A stretch of DNA of 36,438 bases from a virus (IMGVR_UViG_3300030108_004973:1-36438), one strand, 5' to 3'. Numbered from the stretch's first letter, positions 15,467 to 22,142 are shown. Numbers and translations: made by a program. Notes: generated by a model from the sequence alone, not told the origin.

Positions 15467-17251
15467 TTAAAATGGGAGATCCCCTCCCGGTGTTGGTTTC
15501 GGTTCTAGTGAAAAGGTGCGACGCTTAATGTCAAACCATAAATCGCGGTAGATGGTGATGCCATTGGCCCTTTGTTTCGGGACATACATTCTGCCATCGG
15601 GCATCTCATCAGAGACATCCTCTCCGGCCTCGATTGCTTTTTCTTTCGCCTTGTTCCGCCAGATTATGACAACGCAATGAGCTGCGGCTCCGATGCCTTG
15701 GCCACCCAAGATGTCCTCTAGTTCTGGTATTTGTCCAGACCCGGCCTTCTTCGCGTCGGCATGACAGACGAGCAATACTGTGACATCATTATCGATGGCA
15801 AACTTGGCGGCTTCCTTGGCAATGCGTTCCTGTCCACCCCAATCATCCTTGGCTGCAATATGCATAAGGGCATCTATGACGAATAGATCAACACCGTATC
15901 GACGATGTGCATACAGAAAATCTTGGTGCAAAGATTCCCAACTATTTGTTCCGCCTTCCATCCCTTCAATGAACCACAGCCTGTCCTGAAACTGTGTAAG
16001 ATCAGACTGGATACTGTCTTCCTTTGGCATATGTCCATTATGCATCCATAACATATTGAATAGCATGGATTTGCTAGGTATCTCAAAGGAAGCAATGCAA
16101 GCACGCCTATCATTATTTAGCATTTCATGCATACAGCTCTGGTAAAGCCATTGGCTTTTTCCGTGTCCTGGATATCCAGCTACAATGTTAAGTTCGCCTT
16201 TCCTGAACCTGTATTTGAGTTCTGGAAACAGGAATGGATTGTGTTCGTTCTCCTGTTGGTAGCGATCAATCTCTTCTGCAAGTTCTGCGGCCATCCCATC
16301 GACAGGCTTAAGGGTCTTGGGATCATATGATTCGGCGTTCTCGTATAGTGAACCCATGCCACATCCAGACAGGAGCAGATCATTGAGATCATTGTGGGGA
16401 GATGGTACACGAAGCCGCTTGCACCTGGTGATACCCAAACGCTTGGCCACTTCGGCGGACGCTTTCTCTCCGGCTTCGTCGTTGTCAAAGCAAAGGTAGA
16501 TGGTTTCGAATCTTTCCAAAGCCTCATAATCATTCTCGATCCAGCCCATATTGGAACATCCACTTGGAACGGATAGCACAGGCATGTCGGCACCCATATC
16601 GGAGAGGGACATAGCATCTATCTCCCCCTCACAGATGGTGATCTGGTCGGCAGTATCATCCACCGTGGGCCATCCCCATAGCGTGGCATAGGCAGCGGTG
16701 GACCAGATGTCTTTCCGCCCCTTATCGCCCTTATCTACACCCACGCTCTTTAGCATAACGTAGTCCCCATCGGGCGATACAAACTTAAATGCATAGAAAT
16801 CGGAGTTGTAGCTACTATTCCGGCTATGGCTCCTCACCTCATATTTGCGTAGAGTGGAAGTGGATAGGCCACGCTCCTTGGTGAGATATTCCATCGCCCA
16901 GGATCCGGTGAGCGGCTTGACCTGCACCTTGGGTGTCTCGGGCTTGGGTGCAGCGGCCACAGTCTGTACATCCGTTATGCCCAGCAACGCCTTTATTTCA
17001 GCCTGGGTTTCGTGGTAATTTCCCACCTGTCTCATCACCAACTTAAGGATGTTTGTAGACTCTCCAGTCGATTTGTCTTTGGCTAGATAGACACCGCCCC
17101 TGCCGGGATAGACCCCTGTGGATTGGCCTTCGCCACCATCCAGATCGCCCATGGCGTAGCTACTGCCACGCCGCTTGGCGTTGGGAAAATACGTTTTCAT
17201 CACAACATCGATGTGCTGCGAGAGGTGTTTGTTTAGGTCATCAGGTGTCAT
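15467..17251 (-). CDS. Primase-helicase (TOPRIM plus DnaB-type ATPase)
   Basis: A 594-aa, T7 gp4-like fusion. The N-terminal TOPRIM half has ITICEGEIDAMSL (about residues 204-216) and IYLCFDNDEAG (about 251-261), the metal-binding Glu and DxD. The C-terminal helicase half has Walker A GYPGHGKSQ (about 359-367), Walker B VDLFVIDAL (about 454-462) and LLVCHAD (motif H3-like). No Cys zinc-binding primase domain precedes TOPRIM, so primer synthesis may be lost or differ. The extreme C terminus is GGDLPF, an SSB-like tip. ATG 17251 is chosen for the AAGGG site upstream; TTG 17272 is an alternative. It is the only replication enzyme I can identify, so a host polymerase probably does synthesis. Confidence 0.9.
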   Translation of the reverse strand: MTPDDLNKHLSQHIDVVMKTYFPNAKRRGSSYAMGDLDGGEGQSTGVYPGRGGVYLAKDKSTGESTNILKLVMRQVGNYHETQAEIKALLGITDVQTVAAAPKPETPKVQVKPLTGSWAMEYLTKERGLSTSTLRKYEVRSHSRNSSYNSDFYAFKFVSPDGDYVMLKSVGVDKGDKGRKDIWSTAAYATLWGWPTVDDTADQITICEGEIDAMSLSDMGADMPVLSVPSGCSNMGWIENDYEALERFETIYLCFDNDEAGEKASAEVAKRLGITRCKRLRVPSPHNDLNDLLLSGCGMGSLYENAESYDPKTLKPVDGMAAELAEEIDRYQQENEHNPFLFPELKYRFRKGELNIVAGYPGHGKSQWLYQSCMHEMLNNDRRACIASFEIPSKSMLFNMLWMHNGHMPKEDSIQSDLTQFQDRLWFIEGMEGGTNSWESLHQDFLYAHRRYGVDLFVIDALMHIAAKDDWGGQERIAKEAAKFAIDNDVTVLLVCHADAKKAGSGQIPELEDILGGQGIGAAAHCVVIIWRNKAKEKAIEAGEDVSDEMPDGRMYVPKQRANGITIYRDLWFDIKRRTFSLEPKPTPGGDLPF

Positions 17252-17696
17252 TGATATACCCTTCGTCGTCAATACGGCTCTTTATCCACTCTAATTTTTC
17301 TTCCGTGCGCAGACTTGCTAGGTATTCGGGCATGATCTCATTCACTATTTGAACTTCCTGCTCTTGGTCCTCTCTAACCATGCTTGGCTTCCGAGCTTCC
17401 CGATCCTTTCGGTCCTGCTCTCGGGCAGCGACAGCGTCAAACCAGTAGGTGCGGACGTACCCAGCATCAGCTAGGGCAGACCATCCGCCCGTGGCGAATA
17501 AATCGGCATGCTCCCAATTCGGCCAAAGCATACATCCTGACTGTATATAGCTCTCCAATATCAGCGAGCGGCCTGAACGGCCCCTCACCTCCAGCTTCCA
17601 GTCTTCGGGACTGTCGGCTGTTTTCTTTAGTCGCACCACCTGACCGCATAAAAGGCGATCGCCATGGTGGAATGTTAAATAAGATCCTACGTCCAT
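17241..17696 (-). CDS. Hypothetical early protein
   Basis: A 151-aa protein from ATG 17696, where GGGAAG lies upstream; a TTG at 17711 is possible. The N-terminal half (MDVGSYLTFHHGDRLLCGQVVRL, WKLEVRGRSGRSLIL) looks like a small beta barrel. The C-terminal half is charged and helical (AAREQDRKDREARKP). It overlaps the primase-helicase start by 11 bases, implying coupled translation and perhaps a partner role. I do not recognise the family. Confidence 0.65.
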   Translation of the reverse strand: MDVGSYLTFHHGDRLLCGQVVRLKKTADSPEDWKLEVRGRSGRSLILESYIQSGCMLWPNWEHADLFATGGWSALADAGYVRTYWFDAVAAREQDRKDREARKPSMVREDQEQEVQIVNEIMPEYLASLRTEEKLEWIKSRIDDEGYINDT

Positions 17697-17698
17697 AT

Positions 17699-17929
17699 CT
17701 ATTCTTCCCAATAAAATTTATCAATGCGGGCATCCACTTCCGGGCGGGACAGCTTATGGCCAGGTGGTGTCCAAGTGAAGGCGATGAGTTCACCAGGCGT
17801 GTGAGTAGATTGCAACACTTCATCCGTAGTTTCTATCAGGGATCCTTGGTTCCTATAAGGGATCGTTTTGACACCTTCGCTGCTATCAAAGATCCAACCG
17901 AAACACCATCTGTTTTTGTGACTAATCAT
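17699..17929 (-). CDS. Hypothetical small protein
   Basis: A 76-aa protein beginning MISHKNRWCFGWIFD with a Trp/Tyr/Phe-rich beta-like composition. It overlaps the previous gene by 8 bases and is followed after 2 bases by the next. No motif is recognised. Confidence 0.6.
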   Translation of the reverse strand: MISHKNRWCFGWIFDSSEGVKTIPYRNQGSLIETTDEVLQSTHTPGELIAFTWTPPGHKLSRPEVDARIDKFYWEE

Positions 17930-18194
17930 TCTCCCAGCCCTCCTTCAATCCCTTTTCGGTGTTTTCCTTAACGTGAGCAATGAGATCTTCCTCATTTTCG
18001 GCCATGGACTGGAGACATGCCTTTCGTAGATCAACCAGTATTGGACTCACCAACTTGACAGTGAAATCCATGGCACCCTCAGACATACCCTCCACTTCGA
18101 CGTGGTTGATAGATTCCTCAAACATTCCGATGCCCACCATGACGGCGTTGCGGATGTAGAGGTCGGACAATTTTGCGTCCACAAACTCGCTCAC
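17922..18194 (-). CDS. Hypothetical small acidic protein
   Basis: A 90-aa, acidic, probably helical protein (MSEFVDAKLSDLYIRNAVMVG; LVDLRKACLQSMAENEEDLI). The start overlaps the upstream stop by 4 bases. It is part of the run of small early genes whose products often redirect host functions. I see no family signature. Confidence 0.6.
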   Translation of the reverse strand: MSEFVDAKLSDLYIRNAVMVGIGMFEESINHVEVEGMSEGAMDFTVKLVSPILVDLRKACLQSMAENEEDLIAHVKENTEKGLKEGWEND

Positions 18195-18457
18195 TTGAAA
18201 CTCCTCTCTAATGCGTGGAACAACTCATCTATTTGCTCAGGGGTTGGACCGTTGTCCAGCATTTCGATCTCCTCCATATAGAGGCGTTCCATCTGACTAG
18301 GGGTATACCCTGAGTCGCCAGGCATCTCGACACCCTGGTGATGATAGGATGGAGGCTTGATTTTGAATGTTCCGCCGAGGGCGGGTTGAACGGCGGAGCC
18401 GAAAGCGTCAGACACCTCTGACGCTAAACCATTATCATTATTCTTACTGTTAGTCAT
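18191..18457 (-). CDS. Hypothetical small protein after the AT-rich spacer
   Basis: An 88-aa protein starting MTNSKNNDNG. It has a Pro/Gly-rich middle and an acidic C-terminal helix (YTPSQMERLYMEEIEMLDNG). It begins just after a 53-base AT-rich spacer, the only real intergenic gap in the early operon, so it may open a second transcription unit. Function is unknown. Confidence 0.6.
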   Translation of the reverse strand: MTNSKNNDNGLASEVSDAFGSAVQPALGGTFKIKPPSYHHQGVEMPGDSGYTPSQMERLYMEEIEMLDNGPTPEQIDELFHALERSFK

Positions 18458-18477
18458 ATTATTAGTTATTATTAGTT
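18458..18477. repeat. Tandem 10-bp AT-rich repeat before the second early gene block
   Basis: ATTATTAGTT occurs twice head to tail at 18458-18467 and 18468-18477, directly upstream (minus strand) of the ATG at 18457. The surrounding 18458-18510 is almost all A/T and includes TATAAC-like and ATATATCATATTAA stretches on the minus strand that could form a promoter. No clear -35 box is seen. Confidence 0.45.
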
Positions 18478-18501
18478 ATATGTTAATATGATATATGTTG
18501 T

Positions 18502-18531
18502 GCTATAACCTTATTCGCCTTTGGTTATAGC
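18502..18531. promoter_or_regulatory. Perfect 9-bp inverted repeat at the end of the winged-helix gene
   Basis: GCTATAACC (18502-18510) and GGTTATAGC (18523-18531) are exact reverse complements separated by 12 bases that hold the stop codon of the winged-helix gene. No T-run follows on the minus strand, so it is not a standard terminator. Being next to a DNA-binding protein gene and upstream of the AT-rich spacer, it could be an operator for autoregulation. That function is inference. Confidence 0.5.
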
Positions 18532-18783
18532 ATCAAGCAAATATCTCTTAGATAGCCGCATTTTCCTGGTTTGGTTGCGTCCCATTTTCTGGATGACGCC
18601 CCGCTTTACCAGTCTCCCAATCAACTCCTGAATGTAATGCTCGGACAGACCGATATCCTCGGCGATACGCAAATTGGACGCGAAACAGCCATCCGGCCAC
18701 CCGCCGATGTACCCGGCGAGTAGGGCTTCCGCAGGACCGAGGGTCCCTTTCAGGAGTGAGCTTGGCACCCAAACACCACGCAT
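18511..18783 (-). CDS. Winged helix-turn-helix DNA-binding protein
   Basis: A 90-aa protein. ATG 18783 was chosen for the upstream CAGGAG; the open frame continues to a GTG at 18813. Residues about 30-60 (CFASNLRIAEDIGLSEHYIQELIGRLVKRGVIQKM) read as a helix-turn-helix followed by the wing of a small winged-helix domain, like those at the N terminus of phage replication initiators or in transcription regulators. There is no partner domain, so it could be a repressor, activator or replication-origin binder. Candidate targets in this window are the inverted repeat at its own 3' end and the 17-bp iterons at 19909-19976. Confidence 0.7.
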   Translation of the reverse strand: MRGVWVPSSLLKGTLGPAEALLAGYIGGWPDGCFASNLRIAEDIGLSEHYIQELIGRLVKRGVIQKMGRNQTRKMRLSKRYLLDAITKGE

Positions 18784-18944
18784 GCTATACGATGCTCCTG
18801 TTTTTTGATCCACTCACTGGATAGTGCATCTGCGATCACTTGCTCGCCGTGCAAGTAAACATCCGTAATCTCCACTTCATTATCCCATGGCTCGTACTTG
18901 AACAACCATTCACCTCCAAAATCGTCTATATATTCGTCAATCAT
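18750..18944 (-). CDS. Hypothetical small acidic protein
   Basis: A 64-aa protein starting MIDEYIDDFGGEWLFKY, acidic and aromatic-rich. It overlaps the Zn-knuckle gene by 4 bases (ATGA) and runs into the winged-helix gene by about 34 bases. Function is unknown. Confidence 0.55.
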   Translation of the reverse strand: MIDEYIDDFGGEWLFKYEPWDNEVEITDVYLHGEQVIADALSSEWIKKQEHRIACVVFGCQAHS

Positions 18945-19780
18945 GCTGCTCCCTTCGTAGCTGTTGGTCTTTTGAAAAATGCGAACGAGCTGTCGTCGCG
19001 AGATGGGCTAAATGTAGCTGTGATAGCTATAGCATCGCCCTGGTCCACGTCAAGAGAGGATGGCACACTCCCCCAACATCTCCGGCCATCCTCGAGCTGT
19101 ATGAGGCATTTGATGGACCATCCCCAATCAGACTCGACATCCTTGAGATTGAGGATGGTACCCTCGATGGGGTAACGACCGCTCTCCCAATCGGGAGCCA
19201 TGGCCTTCCTGGCAGCGTCCGCCTCTTCGCGGGCTTTCCGTTTCGCTTCCTTCTCGGGATACTCCCGGACTATCCGATGGACGAAAGCAATCTGCTTCCG
19301 ACTCAAGCTGAAATACTGTGACAGCTTGCGGAGCATATCCTCCGCAATGGAACGCTCCCAACTGCCGAGATCCTGATTATCACGAGCAGCCTCCAGGAAA
19401 CGCACCACGGGCTTCCACCGCCACGAACGACGCATGGCCTTTCGAAGGCCAGCCAGGTATATCCTATTGGCCTTGTGGGCCGCTCGTATCTCGCCAGCAC
19501 TCTCAAAGTCTAGCCTGCCGGAACAAGTAGTTCCAATAATGACATGCTCGCCGCTATCATGCTGATAAATGCCTCCAGATTTCAGAGCAGCACCACAATG
19601 GGTGCAATGGTTTAGGCTGTACCCGTTCGATTCGACGGCAACCTGAAGGTCGATTGGCATTGGATCCACTGGCTCCCCGAAATAAAGGCTCCTATTGTCG
19701 AATGACTCGACAAACCGATACGCCCGAGGGTTAAAACCGCCGCTAAGGCGGTGTTTCTTTATATTGCTATTGTTAGTCAT
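18941..19780 (-). CDS. Zinc-knuckle-containing phage protein, first gene of the early operon
   Basis: A 279-aa protein from ATG 19780 (GTG 19798 is an alternative). Residues about 57-88 hold HCTHCGAALKSGG, then HDSGEHVIIGTTC (C59, C62, H74, H79, C86). This small zinc site resembles one in uncharacterised phage proteins where a TGExxxVGxxC-like segment follows the CxxC. A long charged helix follows (about 165-190; REYPEKEAKRKAREEADAARK), then a beta-rich C-terminal part (TILNLKDVESDWGWSIKCLIQLEDGRRCWG). As the first early gene next to the iteron region it may bind nucleic acid; that is inference. Confidence 0.65.
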   Translation of the reverse strand: MTNNSNIKKHRLSGGFNPRAYRFVESFDNRSLYFGEPVDPMPIDLQVAVESNGYSLNHCTHCGAALKSGGIYQHDSGEHVIIGTTCSGRLDFESAGEIRAAHKANRIYLAGLRKAMRRSWRWKPVVRFLEAARDNQDLGSWERSIAEDMLRKLSQYFSLSRKQIAFVHRIVREYPEKEAKRKAREEADAARKAMAPDWESGRYPIEGTILNLKDVESDWGWSIKCLIQLEDGRRCWGSVPSSLDVDQGDAIAITATFSPSRDDSSFAFFKRPTATKGAA

Positions 19781-19794
19781 CCCCACCACACTAA

Positions 19795-19862
19795 GCACAC
19801 TCCCCTACATGTCAAATGCGTTCCATCTAGTTTTTTGTTTTACAGTAAGGCACACTCCCCTA
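19795..19862. repeat. 13-bp direct repeat pair upstream of the early operon
   Basis: GCACACTCCCCTA occurs at 19795-19807 and 19850-19862, each preceded by a TAAG. The copies are 55 bases apart in the leader/promoter region of the leftward operon. They could be operator sites or parts of early promoters. Confidence 0.5.
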
Positions 19863-19884
19863 GCGGCCCCACCGGATGGCTGCT

Positions 19885-19897
19885 GGTCCTTCGGACC
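19885..19897. other. Small GGTCC/GGACC hairpin in the divergent region
   Basis: GGTCC (19885-19889) and GGACC (19893-19897) pair around a TTC loop. There is no T-run, so it is not a terminator. It immediately precedes the iteron array. Confidence 0.4.
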
Positions 19898-19908
19898 AAA
19901 TCTGGCTA

Positions 19909-19976
19909 GGCAAAAATTGCCTACCGGCAAAAAATTCCCATAGGTAAAAATTTCCCATGGGCAAAATTTGCCTACA
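19909..19976. repeat. Four 17-bp tandem iterons (candidate origin or operator array)
   Basis: Four head-to-tail units of exactly 17 bp start at 19909, 19926, 19943 and 19960: GGCAAAAATTGCCTACC, GGCAAAAAATTCCCATA, GGTAAAAATTTCCCATG and GGCAAAATTTGCCTACA. Units 1 and 4 are near-perfect dyads (GGCAAA..TTGCC). The array lies in the only divergent intergenic region, between the leftward replication operon and the rightward GC-rich cassette. Iterated AT-cored dyads at about 1.6 helical turns fit initiator-binding iterons or cooperative repressor sites. Confidence 0.75.
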
Positions 19977-19997
19977 AAAAAGGTCAATTTTTCTCGC

Positions 19998-20012
19998 GAT
20001 CCGGCCCGGATC
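19998..20012. promoter_or_regulatory. GATCCG/CGGATC dyad before the GC-rich cassette
   Basis: GATCCG (19998-20003) and CGGATC (20007-20012) form a perfect 6-bp dyad with a 3-base centre, 17 bases before the ATG at 20030. It could be an operator or an RNA hairpin in the leader. Nothing else is recognisable between the iterons and this gene; no good ribosome site is seen. Confidence 0.4.
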
Positions 20013-20029
20013 TGTCAACATTTTGGACG

Positions 20030-20518
20030 ATGACAAACACATTGATAAACGCGGCCGCCGCTCTGTTCCGGCCGCAACCGCCCCGAGCGGTATACAAGAC
20101 CCGCAACCTATCGTTGCGGCTCCCCAAGGGAGCAAATCCGGCCCGGTACCTACTGGACCTCACCCGGCCTGTCCGGGTTTATCGGAACCTGACCCGCGAC
20201 TGCTACTCCATCCAGCAGGGCGGAATCGTAAAAGCCCACGCCGACAGCGTCGTTCTTGAGGATGTCGCCTGGACGGTTAGTCAACCCGGCCGCCGCCGGG
20301 TGATTCGTGACGGTAAGAAAAATGTCCATGCATTCGCCGTTGGATACCTGGTCCCGACCACGACCGCAGCCTATGCGGCCCCCGTAAGATACAACCCTTA
20401 CAAGATGGACAGCTTCCGGGCCGATCAATACAACGCCCGCTTGACCAAAAGCGACGGCGCCTATCTGAACGCCCACAGCCAATCGTTCGCCCTTTGGAGC
20501 CCGGAGGTTGAAAAATGA
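20030..20518 (+). CDS. Hypothetical protein of the GC-rich cassette
   Basis: A 162-aa protein, basic at the N terminus (LFRPQPPRAVYKTRNLSLRLPKG), then beta-rich (YSIQQGGIVKAHADSVVLEDVAWTVSQPG). The C-terminal part has YNPYKMDSFRADQYNARL. I do not recognise the family. The codons are dominated by GCC, CGC and CCG, unlike the rest of the genome. It overlaps the next gene by 4 bases (ATGA), so the two form one translation unit. The neighbouring gene resembles actinophage proteins, which suggests that the pair came from a GC-rich phage. Confidence 0.7.
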   Translation: MTNTLINAAAALFRPQPPRAVYKTRNLSLRLPKGANPARYLLDLTRPVRVYRNLTRDCYSIQQGGIVKAHADSVVLEDVAWTVSQPGRRRVIRDGKKNVHAFAVGYLVPTTTAAYAAPVRYNPYKMDSFRADQYNARLTKSDGAYLNAHSQSFALWSPEVEK

Positions 20519-21129
20519 GACGCCTAGCCGAAACTAGCGACCGGGCTATCACGGCCCGGCTTCGCGCCTGGCTCCGAGTAGCCACCGACCGCCAATGGGC
20601 CGACGGCCTGGCATGGTATCCGGCCGCCCAGCTGATAGCGGCCGCAATCGCGGCCCGAGTAGGGATTAGCCGCCACGCAGCCGCCAACGTCATCGCCGCC
20701 CTCTCCCCGCGTAACCGTTGGGAGCGTAACATCGAAGATGCCCAGAACCTAGCGGCCGCTTGGGCCGCCGGAGAACCGGAGGAGAGCGTGACGGTCTGCA
20801 CGCCTCACGCCAACCGCCGGAAGGCCTGGGCCGCCCTTCATGGCGAGCCGATCAGCGACTCCGCCCCGAAAAGCCACGCGTTCGCCCTCAACATCAGCCG
20901 ATTGGACCCGGCCCGGGTTACCATCGATTGCTGGGCGATGCGATCGGCCCTGGTCCCGCCGGGAGAGCTTGCCCGACTGCCAGCCCCGCCCGCTTGCCAG
21001 GAGTCGCCGACGGAAGTCCAGTATCGCCGCCTTGAGCGGCTACACCTAGAGGCCGCCGAGCGTGAAGGCCTAGCCGGGTTCGAGTTGCAAGCAATTGTTT
21101 GGACCGCTATCCGGGAGGCGTGGAAATGA
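20515..21129 (+). CDS. Phage protein with SPRNRWERN motif (actinophage-like family of unknown function)
   Basis: A 204-aa protein. It opens with WYPAAQLIAAAIAARVGIS, followed by VIAALSPRNRWERNIEDA (about residues 59-76), KSHAFALNISRLDP, VTIDCWAMRSAL (about 138-149) and a C-terminal GFELQAIVWTAIREAW. I recall this motif order from proteins common in actinobacteriophages, with unknown function. The helix-rich layout with a late 'VTID.WA.R' Asp recalls helix-hairpin-helix DNA glycosylases, but this is only a guess. A 60-base sample at 20521-20580 has 41 G/C, against 21 at 27181-27240, so the gene is probably acquired. Confidence 0.7.
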   Translation: MRRLAETSDRAITARLRAWLRVATDRQWADGLAWYPAAQLIAAAIAARVGISRHAAANVIAALSPRNRWERNIEDAQNLAAAWAAGEPEESVTVCTPHANRRKAWAALHGEPISDSAPKSHAFALNISRLDPARVTIDCWAMRSALVPPGELARLPAPPACQESPTEVQYRRLERLHLEAAEREGLAGFELQAIVWTAIREAWK

Positions 21130-21227
21130 GGGATCCCGAAGAGCAAACCGAAGCCGCCCTGATCGTCGGGATTTGCCTATTGTTGGCGCCGATCCTGATC
21201 CTAATCCTCCTTCTCATGGGATACTAG
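21126..21227 (+). CDS. 33-aa single-pass membrane peptide
   Basis: ATG 21126 overlaps the previous stop (ATGA). The product begins with a charged MRDPEEQTEA segment and then has an unbroken hydrophobic run of about 20 residues (IVGICLLLAPILILILLLMG) before the stop at 21225-21227. The coupling and clean transmembrane design make it a likely gene. It may be a small inner-membrane effector or an accessory of the GC-rich cassette. Confidence 0.6.
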   Translation: MRDPEEQTEAALIVGICLLLAPILILILLLMGY

Positions 21228-21510
21228 CCACGCCAAAATCCATCCCCCAGCCGGAAGCGAAAGCGCCACCCACGCGCGACCGCTTTCGGCTTCCGCGTGT
21301 CCGCTTCCGAACGGCCCGCCGCGTGTCTTCGCTTCGCTCGCCGCGTCGGGTACCCGCTTCGCGGCTAATAATAGCAACTCGCTACGCTCGCAGCGCCGCC
21401 GTCTTCGCGGCTAGATCGCTTCGCGATACCATCTTCCGCTACGCGGCAATCATAGCAGCTCGCTACGCTCACAACAAGGGGGGGGGAGTGCTCGCTGCGC
21501 TCACACTCCT
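21226..21510. repeat. Block of short GC-rich palindromes and imperfect repeats (no gene)
   Basis: No convincing gene lies between 21228 and 21578. The stretch is packed with mini-dyads built on CGC-TTC-GCG and CGC-TAC-GCG, such as CCGCTTCGCGG (21354-21364), ATCGCTTCGCGAT (21415-21427) and CCGCTACGCGG (21436-21446). The 19-mer ATAGCAACTCGCTACGCTC (21371-21389) returns at 21452-21470 with one change, inside a longer imperfect repeat about 82 bases apart. A run of nine G (21478-21486) and a GGAGTG/CACTCC stem (21485-21509) close the block. It marks the edge of the GC-rich cassette. Confidence 0.65.
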
Positions 21511-21543
21511 GCTACTACTCATAAACTGCCCCTCAAAAAATTG

Positions 21544-21572
21544 TTGACTTCATGGCTCCAATTTAGTACTCT
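21544..21572 (+). promoter_or_regulatory. Candidate promoter before the packaging operon
   Basis: TTGACT (21544-21549) and TACTCT (21567-21572) are 17 bases apart, just before the GTG at 21579. This would start transcription at or very near the start codon, giving a leaderless message, which fits the lack of a ribosome site. The -10 match is weak. Confidence 0.3.
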
Positions 21573-21578
21573 CCCATT

Positions 21579-22142
21579 GTGGGGGACGATAAGGCAGCAA
21601 TAAAGCACGAGTTACTAGCATCCATTGAAGACGAACTACGTCGAGCTGAGGCTGCCGCTCCCCCACACGCTAAACTGCTTGAGCGGTACAACCCGGAGAA
21701 GGCCGCTCGCATCCTTTTCCTCCATGCCCAAGGCAAGTCCCAGACCTGTTTATGTAAGAAATATGGCTACGATCGGTCCACGGTGATACGCATTATTACC
21801 ACCTATGCAGACCAGTTAGGCAAGTGGCGTGAACTCGGGGGCAAGCTAGCCTCCTACTCCTACCTCAATATCACTAGCCTGGAGGAGGATATGATTGAAA
21901 GTGTGCGTGAAGGCATGGATAGTGGTGAGCTAAAGCCCACCTTCAAGGACATCAAGGACATTTCCATCGCCAAGGCCAATAGCAGCCGGGAAGCCATGCT
22001 GGCCCGGGGGGAGGCAACTAGTATTAGCCGCGAAGAGAAGGTGTGGACAGACGATGACTATAAAAAGCTAATGGAACAAGCACGTAACCAGATGGCCAAT
22101 GAGGCTATACCTGCGGAGACAGTAGATGAGCGGGAAGGGTGA
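21579..22142 (+). CDS. Putative small terminase subunit
   Basis: A 187-aa protein from GTG 21579, the only start near the 5' end. Residues about 40-75 (YNPEKAARILFLHAQGKSQTCLCKKYGYDRSTVIRII) form a helix-turn-helix of the kind that opens small terminase subunits. The rest is charged and helical (ADQLGKWRELGGKL, a long acidic middle, MLARGEATSISREEKVW). Small terminases recognise the phage DNA and feed it to TerL, whose gene lies just downstream. No ribosome site is evident. The call rests on the DNA-binding fold and position. Confidence 0.65.
   Translation: MGDDKAAIKHELLASIEDELRRAEAAAPPHAKLLERYNPEKAARILFLHAQGKSQTCLCKKYGYDRSTVIRIITTYADQLGKWRELGGKLASYSYLNITSLEEDMIESVREGMDSGELKPTFKDIKDISIAKANSSREAMLARGEATSISREEKVWTDDDYKKLMEQARNQMANEAIPAETVDEREG

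Noticed and set aside
17384-17971. 195-aa plus-strand open frame
   Set aside because: It is antisense to three tightly overlapped leftward genes, with no start context or recognisable product.
19909-19976. CRISPR array
   Set aside because: The units are contiguous 17-mers with no spacers.
20277-20801. 174-aa minus-strand open frame in the GC-rich cassette
   Set aside because: Long antisense frames are expected in GC-rich DNA. The plus-strand genes have coupled starts and a recognised family motif.
21095-21547. 150-aa open frame
   Set aside because: It covers the 3' end of the SPRNRWERN gene, the 33-aa gene and the palindrome block. Its product is a run of Arg/Ser/Ala repeats made by the palindromes, with no ribosome site or family look.
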